IMG/VR virus record: IMGVR_UViG_3300020469_000289
Coordinates: 1-22,544 of that record
DNA length: 22,544 nucleotides
Source: a virus
Strand: one strand, 5' to 3'
Positions 1 to 6,979 of this stretch are shown piece by piece. The first letter of the stretch is position 1; every line of letters begins with the position of its first letter. A model generated the notes under the pieces. That model had not been told where the DNA came from and did no database searches. It saw only the letters and a program-made list of their open reading frames with translations. Position numbers and translations under genes: made by a program.

Positions 1-2
1 AC

Positions 3-1061
3 TCTAATCCAAAGAGTAACGACCATAAAATCCGTCACGGATACAACAAGTACGTTTACCCAGTAATTGCAGCACTTCTCAGTGTCCAATGTTTACCTAC
101 ACGTGCAGAAGTAGGTGGTGTTAGTGCTACTGCGAACCCTATCGCCAATAGTTCTGGCTCAGTCACGAACCAGGCAATACAAGTTTTACAAGGTCCATAC
201 ATAACCAACACCTATGGTGGTGGTGTGCAGTGTCAGGGTAGTACTTTTAACCTTACTCCCTACGTGCAGTTTGCCGACTCTCGGAAAGATCCTTGGGTCG
301 ATTTTTATGATGAACCACAATATAATCTGACTGATACCACTGGTAAGATGTCTCCATCAACCGTGTCAGTTAAAAACTATCCTTGGGAAGACTGGTATGA
401 CACAAGGACTAAGGCAGATGGCACTAGATGGTTTGATGATGGTGCTGACATGCAAATAGAAATGGATCTGGATGGTCCTGATGGTGTGCCTGACGTAGTT
501 AATACTGGTGGTACTATGACACCTACGTGGTACAAACCAGTTAGGACTGACATGTCTGCTAACCAGTCATTCAATGCTGGTCTCTCTGCAACACTATCAA
601 TCCCCCTTAACAGGAAGTTAATGAAGCAGTGCCACGAGGCTGCTGCTCAACAGATTGCTATGCAAACTCAACTAGTATCCAATAAGCGACTAGACTTTGA
701 GTTAGCTCGTCTTAAAAATTGTGGTGAGCTCAAGAAAGCTGGTATCATGTTTCATCCCAAGTCACCATACTATAGTGTATGTGCTGACGTAGTAGTAACA
801 GCACCAGGTGGTACTCTGGTACCCCATGAGCATCAGTTACCTAAACCTAATTGGGTTAACCCTTCTTCTTCAGAGGTGGTAGACCCTTCTTCTCTCGATA
901 CTTCTCAGTCATCCTCTCAGTTAAATTCGGACGGCGTTCTTCCTTCTTCCCAAGCATCTTCTGAATCTTCGTCATCGCCTTCTTTATCGCAGGCTTCACC
1001 GCCTTCAGAATCAAGTCCGCTAGGGGCTTTGCAAATAGGGCACTGGCCGTCGCAACAGTAG
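3..1061 (+). CDS. Secreted cyanophage protein of unknown function, 5' end outside window
   Basis: The frame is open from the left edge, so the gene begins upstream of the window. A GTG at 225 could be taken as its start, but the upstream codons encode a sensible continuation. That stretch holds a basic segment, a hydrophobic run (YPVIAALLSV) and a likely signal-peptidase site near LPTRA-EVGG, followed by a Gly/Ser/Asn-rich segment. The body is rich in Asp, Trp and Tyr, with short repeats of the DPWVDFYD and YPWEDWYD kind. A predicted helical segment follows, then a Cys-containing end (ICADVVV-like). The last 65 or so residues are almost pure Ser/Pro/Gln and lie antisense to the Lys-rich end of the opposing gene. 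I do not recognise a function. It may be a virion-associated or exported protein, which is inference. This is the only plus-strand gene I support. Confidence 0.7.
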   Translation, partial: SNPKSNDHKIRHGYNKYVYPVIAALLSVQCLPTRAEVGGVSATANPIANSSGSVTNQAIQVLQGPYITNTYGGGVQCQGSTFNLTPYVQFADSRKDPWVDFYDEPQYNLTDTTGKMSPSTVSVKNYPWEDWYDTRTKADGTRWFDDGADMQIEMDLDGPDGVPDVVNTGGTMTPTWYKPVRTDMSANQSFNAGLSATLSIPLNRKLMKQCHEAAAQQIAMQTQLVSNKRLDFELARLKNCGELKKAGIMFHPKSPYYSVCADVVVTAPGGTLVPHEHQLPKPNWVNPSSSEVVDPSSLDTSQSSSQLNSDGVLPSSQASSESSSSPSLSQASPPSESSPLGALQIGHWPSQQ

Positions 1062-1734
1062 CTATCGTTGCAGTAGTTGTTACAATACCCATTGAAGGGA
1101 GAAACTGTTCCACTGCTGGTACAGGCTCCCAGATAGTCTCACAGAGTTTACCATCAGGTGTTAGTTTATATTCTTTAACTTGCTCATCACCCTTCTGATT
1201 CCTGTCACCTATGCGTCTAGCATTAGGTGGAGGACATTCTATTGTTCCATCAGTGTTGGGTGTGTCAGGTGCTCCTGGTGATTCTGGTGTACTAAGGTCA
1301 GGCTCATCTACATTCATACCTTCATCACCTTCCTCTTGATCGGGGGTGACAGTTTGCCATGTCAACTCCCTAGCATCATAGTTAGGTGGCTCATAGTATG
1401 GCATACCTGCATCACACAATACCATGTTACCTTTAGGGTCATCATTAACTAGATTCTTATTTCTACTTTTATCTCTAACATTCTCTTTATGCACCTTGAC
1501 ACATCCAGGCATATCAATGATAGGTGTGCCAGCATAAACAGTGACTGGAACATCTATACCATTAGTTACCTGCGGTGTCATCTCCCACGAACGTATATCA
1601 GTCACATATACATTACCCACTTGTCTTATATAAGGTTGCCTTACCCACGTTGAACGTATGAAAGGTATACCTGTACCATTCACTCTGATACTAGGTATAC
1701 CTGTATTGATATGTGGGATATTAGGTATCGTCAC
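856..1734 (-). CDS. Hypothetical protein with hydrophobic segment and Lys-rich tail
   Basis: This is the last gene of the minus-strand train, about 292 residues. The N-terminal third is rich in Ile, Pro, Val and Gly (IPNIPHINTGIPSIRVNG), which suggests beta structure. The middle is acidic and Pro-rich (TPDQEEGDEG onward). A hydrophobic Ala/Thr/Val stretch near the C-terminus (TATIATVATASALFA) looks like a membrane segment, and the final 50 or so residues are strongly basic (KKEERR, LPPLKKKG). I chose the GTG at 1734 because it gives a 4-base GTGA overlap with the upstream gene's stop. An in-frame ATG at 1764 would add 10 residues with no visible ribosome binding site and a 34-base overlap. 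The 3' end overlaps the convergent plus-strand gene by about 206 bases. Function is not recognised. Confidence 0.7.
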   Translation of the reverse strand: MTIPNIPHINTGIPSIRVNGTGIPFIRSTWVRQPYIRQVGNVYVTDIRSWEMTPQVTNGIDVPVTVYAGTPIIDMPGCVKVHKENVRDKSRNKNLVNDDPKGNMVLCDAGMPYYEPPNYDARELTWQTVTPDQEEGDEGMNVDEPDLSTPESPGAPDTPNTDGTIECPPPNARRIGDRNQKGDEQVKEYKLTPDGKLCETIWEPVPAVEQFLPSMGIVTTTATIATVATASALFAKPLADLILKAVKPAIKKAMTKIQKMLGKKEERRPNLTERMTEKYREKKGLPPLKKKG

Positions 1735-1895
1735 TGTGATATCTCGTCGTAAGGTGGTTCCCATACTGGAACTATCTCATGCTTTGCTGTAGATATCTTT
1801 CCTTCTTCTAACTTCTTCTCCAACTCTTCAACGCTCAGACTATGGACAACAACCTTGTTGTCTTTATCATACACGTGGAAAGCTAGATCTGTCAT
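1731..1895 (-). CDS. Small hypothetical protein, 54 residues
   Basis: The protein starts MTDLAFHVYDKDNKVV and contains a short amphipathic helix (VEELEKKLEEGK). It ends in an acidic, aromatic tail (VWEPPYDEISQ). I placed the start at 1895, directly after the upstream gene's stop (TAA, one base, ATG). The frame stays open to an ATG at 1958, but that longer form would run 62 bases into the upstream gene and add a basic, unconvincing leader. The stop overlaps the next gene's GTG start as GTGA. The first part looks like a compact beta-hairpin domain, but I do not recognise a family. The tight junctions on both sides support it as a real gene. Confidence 0.65.
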   Translation of the reverse strand: MTDLAFHVYDKDNKVVVHSLSVEELEKKLEEGKISTAKHEIVPVWEPPYDEISQ

Positions 1896-1896
1896 T

Positions 1897-2154
1897 TTAT
1901 TTCTGGGGTATTTGTTTTTTATAATTTTGTGGGTCTGGTGTCCCTTTAACAGGGCCACTGGTAGTCGGCCATGCGTTGACTATTTGTAGATATATTTCTT
2001 CTCTAATGATCTCACGTAGTCTAACCTCTTCAGCGTTAGCTCTCTTTTGTGGTCCACCAGTCTTCTGATCGATGACTGTATTGCCACCAACAAACGCACC
2101 AGTACCTACCACTGCTGCTGCTGTTACACCTGATGTTACTTTTTGAATATCCAT
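1897..2154 (-). CDS. Small hypothetical protein with hydrophobic N-terminus
   Basis: This is an 85-residue protein. Residues 8-25 are Ala, Val, Gly and Thr (GVTAAAVVGTGAFVGG), which could be a membrane segment or a glycine-zipper-like helix. A charged predicted helix follows at about 40-60 (EEVRLREIIREEIYLQI), and the C-terminus is Pro/Lys-rich. The ATG at 2154 overlaps the upstream gene's TAA (TAATG), which fixes the start and suggests coupled translation. No enzymatic motif is visible. A small membrane-associated protein is likely, but no function can be assigned. Confidence 0.65.
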   Translation of the reverse strand: MDIQKVTSGVTAAAVVGTGAFVGGNTVIDQKTGGPQKRANAEEVRLREIIREEIYLQIVNAWPTTSGPVKGTPDPQNYKKQIPQK

Positions 2155-2702
2155 TAGAGATAAGTTACTACTATTACTACACGTCTACCTCTTTTGGGAG
2201 GTACCATACAATGTAGACCTTCAAAGGTTACTATATCATCCTCTTCTGGTGTGAAGTGATGTTTCTTACCACCCTCATCAAATACTATTGTATCACCACC
2301 TGTATTAGTTAGGTAGATTAACAAGTTTTTATGAGGAAACTCATGATCAGTATGGGGTACTGTTAATACATTACCTTCAACTGGGTGAACTGCATTAGCG
2401 TTGATACGATAGACGCAGTGTGGTGTTATTTTATTTAGATGAAATACTTGCTCTAGTAGTCTCTCAATAGCAGGTAAATGCTCGGAGTTTGCCTTAGAAA
2501 ATAGTCCATGTCTAGGACTAGGACCATGCAGAAAGGCATGAGAATAAAATGATAGGTCAGAATGTCCTTCAAATCCCTCCATGTATGGAGTTGCTTTAAC
2601 ATTATATGACCAACCAAAATGTGGTCCTAAGATTAACTCCTTTAATCTCAGGTAATCGTCGTGTATATCTAACTCGTGTAAATTTCTTAATTTGGTAAAC
2701 AT
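2154..2702 (-). CDS. 2OG-Fe(II) oxygenase-like protein (HxD type)
   Basis: This is a 182-residue single-domain protein. It carries the facial-triad pattern of 2-oxoglutarate/Fe(II) oxygenases: HTD at about 117-119, a distal His at about 164 (EGLHCMVPP) and an Arg at about 173-174 (RGRRVVIVV) that would bind 2-oxoglutarate. The strands between them (LLIYLTN, GGDTIVFDEGG) fit the double-stranded beta-helix. Such proteins hydroxylate proteins, nucleobases or small molecules. The substrate cannot be read from the sequence. The start overlaps the preceding gene's end by 16 bases and the stop overlaps the next gene as TAATG. Unlike the other oxygenase-like proteins in the window it has HxD rather than HxH, so it belongs to a different subgroup. 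Confidence 0.75.
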   Translation of the reverse strand: MFTKLRNLHELDIHDDYLRLKELILGPHFGWSYNVKATPYMEGFEGHSDLSFYSHAFLHGPSPRHGLFSKANSEHLPAIERLLEQVFHLNKITPHCVYRINANAVHPVEGNVLTVPHTDHEFPHKNLLIYLTNTGGDTIVFDEGGKKHHFTPEEDDIVTFEGLHCMVPPKRGRRVVIVVTYL

Positions 2703-3301
2703 ATTCTAGGGTAAGGCATCAATCCAATTTCTTGTGACATTCTAAGACGTTCATGATTAAGGTCAAAACCTATAGTATACCTAGGAGTATCCTCATCATA
2801 AGAGTCATCAACCTCAACATGATGAAATAAAGTTCCTGGTCCAATATAAACGTTACCTACCTCATTATCTATCTCAAATATAGTCTTTCCAACTTGCTCA
2901 AATGTACCATCATCAAAAACAGTTCTTGTCTTGTGTGGTCTTATAGTTATATAACCATGCCACGGCCAAACATGGGCGTGTCTGATTAATGGTTTATAGT
3001 CTGGATCACAATTCATCCAAGACTGAATCCATAATTGTTTAGCACCAGTATAATCGTACACTATAGAATTAAGCTCGACCCAGAGGTCATAGAAGACATC
3101 AGTGGGTGAAGTAACACCAAATATATTATACCTACCATACGACCAAGTGAAATCAAATGACTTTTTCATTTGATAAACAGTCCTATCCAATTCATTTAGT
3201 GATGATGCTGCGGTATCTAATACACCACACATCAACTCATGGTTATCCAAAACTACCTGTGATTTAAAAACCACAGGCTCATAATTTAAAGGGTACTTCA
3301 T
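2687..3301 (-). CDS. 2OG-Fe(II) oxygenase-like jelly-roll protein (HxH type)
   Basis: This 204-residue protein has a possible metal site of HAH at about 108-110, a distal His at 160 or 161 (GTLFHHVEV) and an Arg at about 174 (TPRYTIGFDL). The intervening segment (HGYITIRPHKTRTVF, then GNVYIGPG) fits a cupin or double-stranded beta-helix fold. The first His pair is followed by Trp-Pro-Trp, unlike the paralogues at 5593-6911, so this is a distinct branch. Catalytic activity is an inference from the residue pattern. It starts immediately after the small membrane gene at 3302 and overlaps the HxD oxygenase downstream by 16 bases, so the two oxygenase-like genes look co-translated. Confidence 0.65.
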   Translation of the reverse strand: MKYPLNYEPVVFKSQVVLDNHELMCGVLDTAASSLNELDRTVYQMKKSFDFTWSYGRYNIFGVTSPTDVFYDLWVELNSIVYDYTGAKQLWIQSWMNCDPDYKPLIRHAHVWPWHGYITIRPHKTRTVFDDGTFEQVGKTIFEIDNEVGNVYIGPGTLFHHVEVDDSYDEDTPRYTIGFDLNHERLRMSQEIGLMPYPRICLPN

Positions 3302-3532
3302 TTAAAGTGGTGAGTTAGGCACTGGTAATGAGGGTGTTGACTGAGGTGCAGTTGGACTAGGTAGACTAGGAAGAGCACCACCACCGAGAGCACCACCAAG
3401 TCCTCCCAATGCTTTCTCTTTCACCGACTCTATGATGGATTCTTGGTTAACATAAACGTAACCACCAACGCCAACAACGGCAAGAGATACAACGCCAGCC
3501 GCAACAGCAATGACATTAATAATTTTCTGCAT
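3302..3532 (-). CDS. Small single-pass membrane protein with Gly and Pro/Ser tail
   Basis: This is a 76-residue protein. Residues 4-28 form a clear hydrophobic helix (IINVIAVAAGVVSLAVVG) right after a short MQK start. A short charged helix follows (ESIIESVKEKA), then a Gly/Leu/Ala run and a Pro/Ser-rich tail. It could be a signal-anchored protein with a disordered tail outside the inner membrane. It lies 5 bases after a two-helix membrane protein, so the two may act together. A role in lysis is one possibility, but nothing here proves it. Confidence 0.65.
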   Translation of the reverse strand: MQKIINVIAVAAGVVSLAVVGVGGYVYVNQESIIESVKEKALGGLGGALGGGALPSLPSPTAPQSTPSLPVPNSPL

Positions 3533-3537
3533 GATTC

Positions 3538-3954
3538 TTATAATTTGTATGTGTCATCTTTCTTACTAGGATCAACAGCAATGATCTTTAGAGGTGCTTG
3601 CTCAATCCTTAAGGTTTGCACAGGTCCACCACCACTAGTGCCGTTACCGCCACCATTACCATTACCATTCATCTTCATGGTACCATCACCCTTCTTTGAA
3701 GCAGTTTGAATCCCAAAACTCGCCAAAACCCCTGTGAACACAGAAGCTATGAAAGTTGGATCAATTTTCTGTTGTGGTACTCCTGGGATGGCGACGTAAT
3801 TTAACGTCAATATTCCACCCGACCAAACAAGTACACCAAGTCTCACAAAAGTAGATATGATTGCAGCTTGTTCGTCTTCATCTGGTAAGATCTTGTCCTT
3901 TATAGTACCAATAATACCCTTTTTTGTCAAGTCTTCTTCTTTCTTGTCAGCCAT
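3538..3954 (-). CDS. Two-helix membrane protein, holin-like in architecture
   Basis: This is a 138-residue protein. The N-terminus is charged (MADKKEEDLTKK), with two hydrophobic helices at about 30-54 and 65-84, then a Gly/Asn-rich linker (about 95-110) and a Lys-containing tail. The size and the two helices followed by a polar tail resemble phage holins, but many small phage membrane proteins look the same, so this is only an inference. The ribosome binding site is AGGAGGTGA (3969-3961), 7 bases before the ATG and inside the last codons of regA. It is the closest match to the anti-Shine-Dalgarno sequence that I see in the window. The gene therefore appears set for strong translation. Confidence 0.65.
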   Translation of the reverse strand: MADKKEEDLTKKGIIGTIKDKILPDEDEQAAIISTFVRLGVLVWSGGILTLNYVAIPGVPQQKIDPTFIASVFTGVLASFGIQTASKKGDGTMKMNGNGNGGGNGTSGGGPVQTLRIEQAPLKIIAVDPSKKDDTYKL

Positions 3955-3955
3955 A

Positions 3956-4384
3956 CTAGCTCACCTCCTGTGGGGTTGTTGTAGTCTTCTTTTTACCAAT
4001 ATTATATTTGGACTCTAGTGTCCATTCACCTTTATCTTTAAAAGATAAAACTTTTATTTGGTTAAGAGGTGCTAGGTCTTCAACTTCACTACCAATTTCA
4101 ATCAGACCCCAGTCTGACAGTAGTTTAGCTATACGATTGCGACGTTGCACGTCATTTAACGTGATGTTAGTAGGCTTACCATCCAATGCAAAGAGTTCTT
4201 TGAAGTGCACTATGTAATACTTACCACGCTTATGTAGAATGTGACAAGACTGATAGAGCTTACGCTCCTTACGAGATGCTACACCTATACGAGTCAATGT
4301 CTCCCTCACTTTGAGAAAGTCATCAGGTTCCTTAAGAGTAACTTCTAGCATCATGTCTTGAGACCACGAGATCTCATCACTCAT
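3956..4384 (-). CDS. regA: RegA translational repressor
   Basis: RegA binds the start regions of early and middle phage messages and blocks ribosome entry. The segment MLEVTLKEPDDFLKVRETL, then LYQSCHILHKRGKYYIVHFKE and LSDWGLIEI, closely match T4 RegA as I recall it. At 142 residues it is longer than the T4 protein (about 122), with a short N-terminal leader and a longer Lys/Thr-rich tail. The ATG at 4384 overlaps the gp62 stop (ATGA), so it is coupled to gp62 as in T4. An internal Met at residue 11 or 12 would give a T4-like N-terminus. In T4 the next gene is the DNA polymerase gp43. Here small membrane proteins follow instead. The DNA-pol gene is not in this window. Confidence 0.92.
   Translation of the reverse strand: MSDEISWSQDMMLEVTLKEPDDFLKVRETLTRIGVASRKERKLYQSCHILHKRGKYYIVHFKELFALDGKPTNITLNDVQRRNRIAKLLSDWGLIEIGSEVEDLAPLNQIKVLSFKDKGEWTLESKYNIGKKKTTTTPQEVS
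3961..3969 (-). promoter_or_regulatory. Near-perfect ribosome binding site AGGAGGTGA
   Basis: The minus strand reads AGGAGGTGA, then seven bases, then the ATG at 3954. It is encoded within the final codons of regA (Gln-Glu-Val-Ser-stop). Most other genes in the train have weak or no visible site, so this one stands out. Confidence 0.8.
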
Positions 4385-4767
4385 TGTCTTCCTCCAGTAT
4401 CTAATTTAGATCTAATAATTTCAATTTGATCTTGAGTCAAAATTCTCATCGCTTGCTGAGCTTTCTCAGTGTTATAACCATAGTATCTTTTCACTAAGTC
4501 GAGGTCACAGTCTTTGGACTTCTTATCCCAAGGAGAAAATCGCTTAGATTTCCTAACACTATGTATAAAGTACTGGTATTGAAGATCGTTATCTAAATGT
4601 GAAGAAGCATTCATCTCATTGGCATGCATCACAGTGTCAATGAAGGAAGACAGACACTTGTTCACAACAAAAGCAGGGTATTTTTTCATTGCTCTCTCAT
4701 CTTGAGAGAGATCACCCTGTTTTAAATTGATACTGTTAAGATAATCCTTTAAAGGATACTCATGCAT
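4381..4767 (-). CDS. 62: Clamp loader small subunit gp62
   Basis: gp62 is the non-ATPase subunit of the T4-type clamp loader. With four gp44 subunits it loads the gp45 sliding clamp onto DNA. The protein has the characteristic block YPAFVVNKCLSSFIDTVMHA, then QYQYFIHSVRKSKRFSPW, which I recognise from phage gp62 proteins. At 128 residues it is shorter than T4 gp62 (about 187). It overlaps the methylase upstream by 8 bases and regA downstream by 4. In T4, gene 62 directly follows gene 44. Here about 2.2 kb of extra genes separates them. Confidence 0.85.
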   Translation of the reverse strand: MHEYPLKDYLNSINLKQGDLSQDERAMKKYPAFVVNKCLSSFIDTVMHANEMNASSHLDNDLQYQYFIHSVRKSKRFSPWDKKSKDCDLDLVKRYYGYNTEKAQQAMRILTQDQIEIIRSKLDTGGRQ

Positions 4768-5596
4768 ACATTACCTCTAGCGGTGTTGCGTTTACATCGT
4801 AGTTAACTACTAGTAATTCTTTCTTTAACTTATTGTCTGGCCTATGCTTCATACCATAAGTAATTTTGAATTCTTCTTGATGGTAATCTTTATACATTTC
4901 TTTCAGGTCATCATCATTATTATAAGTGACAAACCAATCATGCTTACATAGATTGCAAGCCTCATAAAATTCTTCATGCTTAAAACTCTTATGCAACTCA
5001 GCGTTACTACCGTATAGGTATGTCCCTATCTTATATGGTGGGTCTAAGAAAAGAAACACATTGTCACCATCTGCTTTCATAACCTCAGAGTAATCTAGGT
5101 TAGTGATTCTCCAAGGTTGAATGATCTGTGAAATATTAACGAGGTTTCTAGCACCTTTAATGGTAAAATTCTGTCTAGATGCTGTTGCACTAAAGGAACT
5201 ATTCTCGGTAAGTCCACTATAACTACACTTATTAAGAATCCAAAAAAGCACAGCTTGATTATAAGGGTCTGCTTTGTGTATTTTGTCTTTGGCATCTTTG
5301 AATAACTCCTTAGCCTTGTCCTCTGCCAAATTATCTGTCTTAATCTCTACCAATTCTTCCGATAATCTTTTTCCATCCTTCTGGAGATGGACCCAAAAAT
5401 TATACAGGTATGTATATTTATCATTAATCCACACTGGTATGTCAGGATACATCTGTGAGAATAATAGTGCTACTGATCCACCACCTATGAAAGGTTCTCT
5501 ATACTCAGTGATATCCCTAGGAAATCTAGGAATAAAATCTTTAGCAACCCTAGACTTACCGCCTGGATATCTTAATGGTGTCTTCAAATACTTCAT
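4760..5596 (-). CDS. dam: Dam-type DNA adenine-N6 methyltransferase (D12 class)
   Basis: This 278-residue enzyme should transfer a methyl group from S-adenosylmethionine to adenine N6, typically in GATC-like sites. The N-terminal LRYPGGKSR (about 8-16) and EPFIGGG (34-40) form the D12-class AdoMet-binding motifs. DPPY at 185-188 is the catalytic motif. The region between holds the target-recognition part. Length and motif order fit a complete Dam enzyme. No restriction enzyme is beside it, so protection of phage DNA or control of replication is more likely than a restriction-modification pair (inference). It overlaps the preceding oxygenase by 4 bases and gp62 by 8, inside the block that splits gp44 from gp62. 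Confidence 0.9.
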   Translation of the reverse strand: MKYLKTPLRYPGGKSRVAKDFIPRFPRDITEYREPFIGGGSVALLFSQMYPDIPVWINDKYTYLYNFWVHLQKDGKRLSEELVEIKTDNLAEDKAKELFKDAKDKIHKADPYNQAVLFWILNKCSYSGLTENSSFSATASRQNFTIKGARNLVNISQIIQPWRITNLDYSEVMKADGDNVFLFLDPPYKIGTYLYGSNAELHKSFKHEEFYEACNLCKHDWFVTYNNDDDLKEMYKDYHQEEFKITYGMKHRPDNKLKKELLVVNYDVNATPLEVMYA

Positions 5597-6246
5597 AATA
5601 CTTTAACCTCTAGTTGTGGATGATCCCAAGGACCAACATTAATTTTACCTTCTGGAAATGCGTTGAAACTGATAGTCCATCTATCAAAATCTTCGGTCTG
5701 TCTACCTGAGAAGTGTCTCAACCATGATGGAAAGAGAATCAACTTACCTGGCTCTGCATCTATTGTATCACAGATTCCCCATTCGGCCTCCATCTCTTTA
5801 TGCATATGTATATCCAGTGTATCATATACTCTCGGAGTGCAAGGGTCATCAAATGCAGTAGGTGCACCACCTGTAAGGTAGTATACAGCACTCACATATG
5901 ACATGGGGTGTCTATGTAATGGGTGACCAAACCCACTACGTGCAGGAGCATTGTTAAACCATGACATTGAAATGGTTAACTCCTCACAGTATAACTGATA
6001 CTGATTACGATACTCCTCTAAGCACTCCCTAAACCATGTGTGTAGTCTATGCACGTGCTCATTGTCACACTTATGTAAGTCTGGTTTACTAGTCAGTACA
6101 CCCTCTGGGAAATTAGAAGGTTGTGCAGGATATGTTTTAAAATATTCAATCAGATGCTCATGAATGCCGTCCTCTGGTTTACGATACTCCCTAAGTTTAA
6201 CTGGAAACAATTGTATCTCAGTACCTGGATATGCAGCATGCTTCAT
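5593..6246 (-). CDS. 2OG-Fe(II) oxygenase-like protein
   Basis: This is a 217-residue protein of the phage 2OG-Fe(II) oxygenase family with HRHPMSYVSAVYYLTGG. Putative metal ligands are His111 and His113 (HRH), with a distal His178 (SWLRHFSG) and Arg189 (DFDRWTISFN) for 2-oxoglutarate. It begins with an LFPVK block typical of this family and ends with a conserved FNAFPEG segment. It is a divergent paralogue of the next gene upstream and of the one at 20698. The adjacent paralogues overlap by 4 bases, which suggests tandem duplication followed by divergence. The substrate is unknown. Confidence 0.8.
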   Translation of the reverse strand: MKHAAYPGTEIQLFPVKLREYRKPEDGIHEHLIEYFKTYPAQPSNFPEGVLTSKPDLHKCDNEHVHRLHTWFRECLEEYRNQYQLYCEELTISMSWFNNAPARSGFGHPLHRHPMSYVSAVYYLTGGAPTAFDDPCTPRVYDTLDIHMHKEMEAEWGICDTIDAEPGKLILFPSWLRHFSGRQTEDFDRWTISFNAFPEGKINVGPWDHPQLEVKVL

Positions 6247-6911
6247 TTAATATAATCTCCCAAATTCAAGGGTCCAAGATCATCCCACCCTTGCACCTTA
6301 TCTATTGTAAGCATATTATTATCCCAAGCACCTGCATTGATAGCACCTTGAGGGAATGTATTAAGTGCAATACTAAATCTCTGAGTTTCAGTGTTGTTGG
6401 GATAGGAAGAATGAATTAGATAACTAGGGAAAACAAACATTGCACCTGGTCTTGGATGTACATACTGAGTAGTCTCTTCATTTGGACCACCATCTAGATG
6501 CAACTGTGCCCACTCCCTTACATGTAAGGGATCAACAAATATAGTTGCTGGTCCTTCAGTGAGATAGTATATACCACTCAAATAAGACATTGGATGTCTA
6601 TGTGGTGCATGATGATGACCACTCTGAGCATCAGATCTATTAGCCCAAGACTTATTAACTACTATTCTATCACAATGCCATCCATTATCAGCATGTAGTG
6701 TATCAATACAACTTTGAAACCATGCATGAAGATCATGAAACTGAGGCATCTTATTCATCTCATCAGATGTACCTACCCCATACTCAGCATTATAATTTCT
6801 ATAGTCCAACTCCTTTACTTTGGCAAGAGTATCTTCTGCCATACCTTTAGGAGAACTAAATGACCAGCATTTAACTGGAAACATATCTTGCCTTAAGTAT
6901 CCCTGTCTCAT
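6243..6911 (-). CDS. 2OG-Fe(II) oxygenase-like protein
   Basis: This is a 222-residue protein with the family block HRHPMSYLSGIYYLTEG. Putative Fe ligands are His104, His106 and His167 (SYLIHSS), and Arg178 (TQRFSIALN) would bind 2-oxoglutarate. Extra His residues (GHHHAPHRH) precede the site. The whole length aligns by eye with the protein at 20698-21339, including VGTS, VNKxWANRSDA and WxQxHLDG, so the two are close paralogues. The start overlaps the stop of a 23-codon microgene (ATGA). The reaction is probably hydroxylation of an unknown substrate. Confidence 0.82.
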   Translation of the reverse strand: MRQGYLRQDMFPVKCWSFSSPKGMAEDTLAKVKELDYRNYNAEYGVGTSDEMNKMPQFHDLHAWFQSCIDTLHADNGWHCDRIVVNKSWANRSDAQSGHHHAPHRHPMSYLSGIYYLTEGPATIFVDPLHVREWAQLHLDGGPNEETTQYVHPRPGAMFVFPSYLIHSSYPNNTETQRFSIALNTFPQGAINAGAWDNNMLTIDKVQGWDDLGPLNLGDYIK

Positions 6912-6979
6912 TTTTTAAACACACCAAATTTAGATAGTAACCACAGTGTAACTATTGTCCACCCTATAACGTACCACAT
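6908..6979 (-). CDS. 23-residue single-helix membrane microprotein
   Basis: This ORF exactly fills the gap between gp44 and the oxygenase. Its ATG shares a base with the gp44 stop (TAATG), and its TGA overlaps the next ATG (ATGA). The predicted peptide starts MWYVIGWTIVTLWLL and ends SKFGVFKK. That gives one hydrophobic helix with several Trp and a basic C-terminus, as in small membrane peptides. No ribosome binding site is obvious, so translation would depend on coupling to gp44. It is below the usual length cut-off of gene finders. Function is unknown. The junctions on both sides and the hydrophobic composition argue that it is real, but 23 codons cannot exclude chance. Confidence 0.6.
   Translation of the reverse strand: MWYVIGWTIVTLWLLSKFGVFKK

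Noticed and set aside
377-574. Minus-strand frame of 65 codons inside the left secreted-protein gene
   Set aside because: No ribosome binding site or family resemblance, and it lies wholly opposite a coherent protein.
3443-3709. Plus-strand frame of 88 codons
   Set aside because: It is antisense to two well-supported membrane-protein genes, and its Pro/Leu-rich end mirrors their Gly-rich codons.
5411-5418. GATAAATA late-promoter-like octamer on the minus strand
   Set aside because: It lies inside the Dam coding region, not upstream of a gene. One-base variants are expected by chance in AT-rich DNA.
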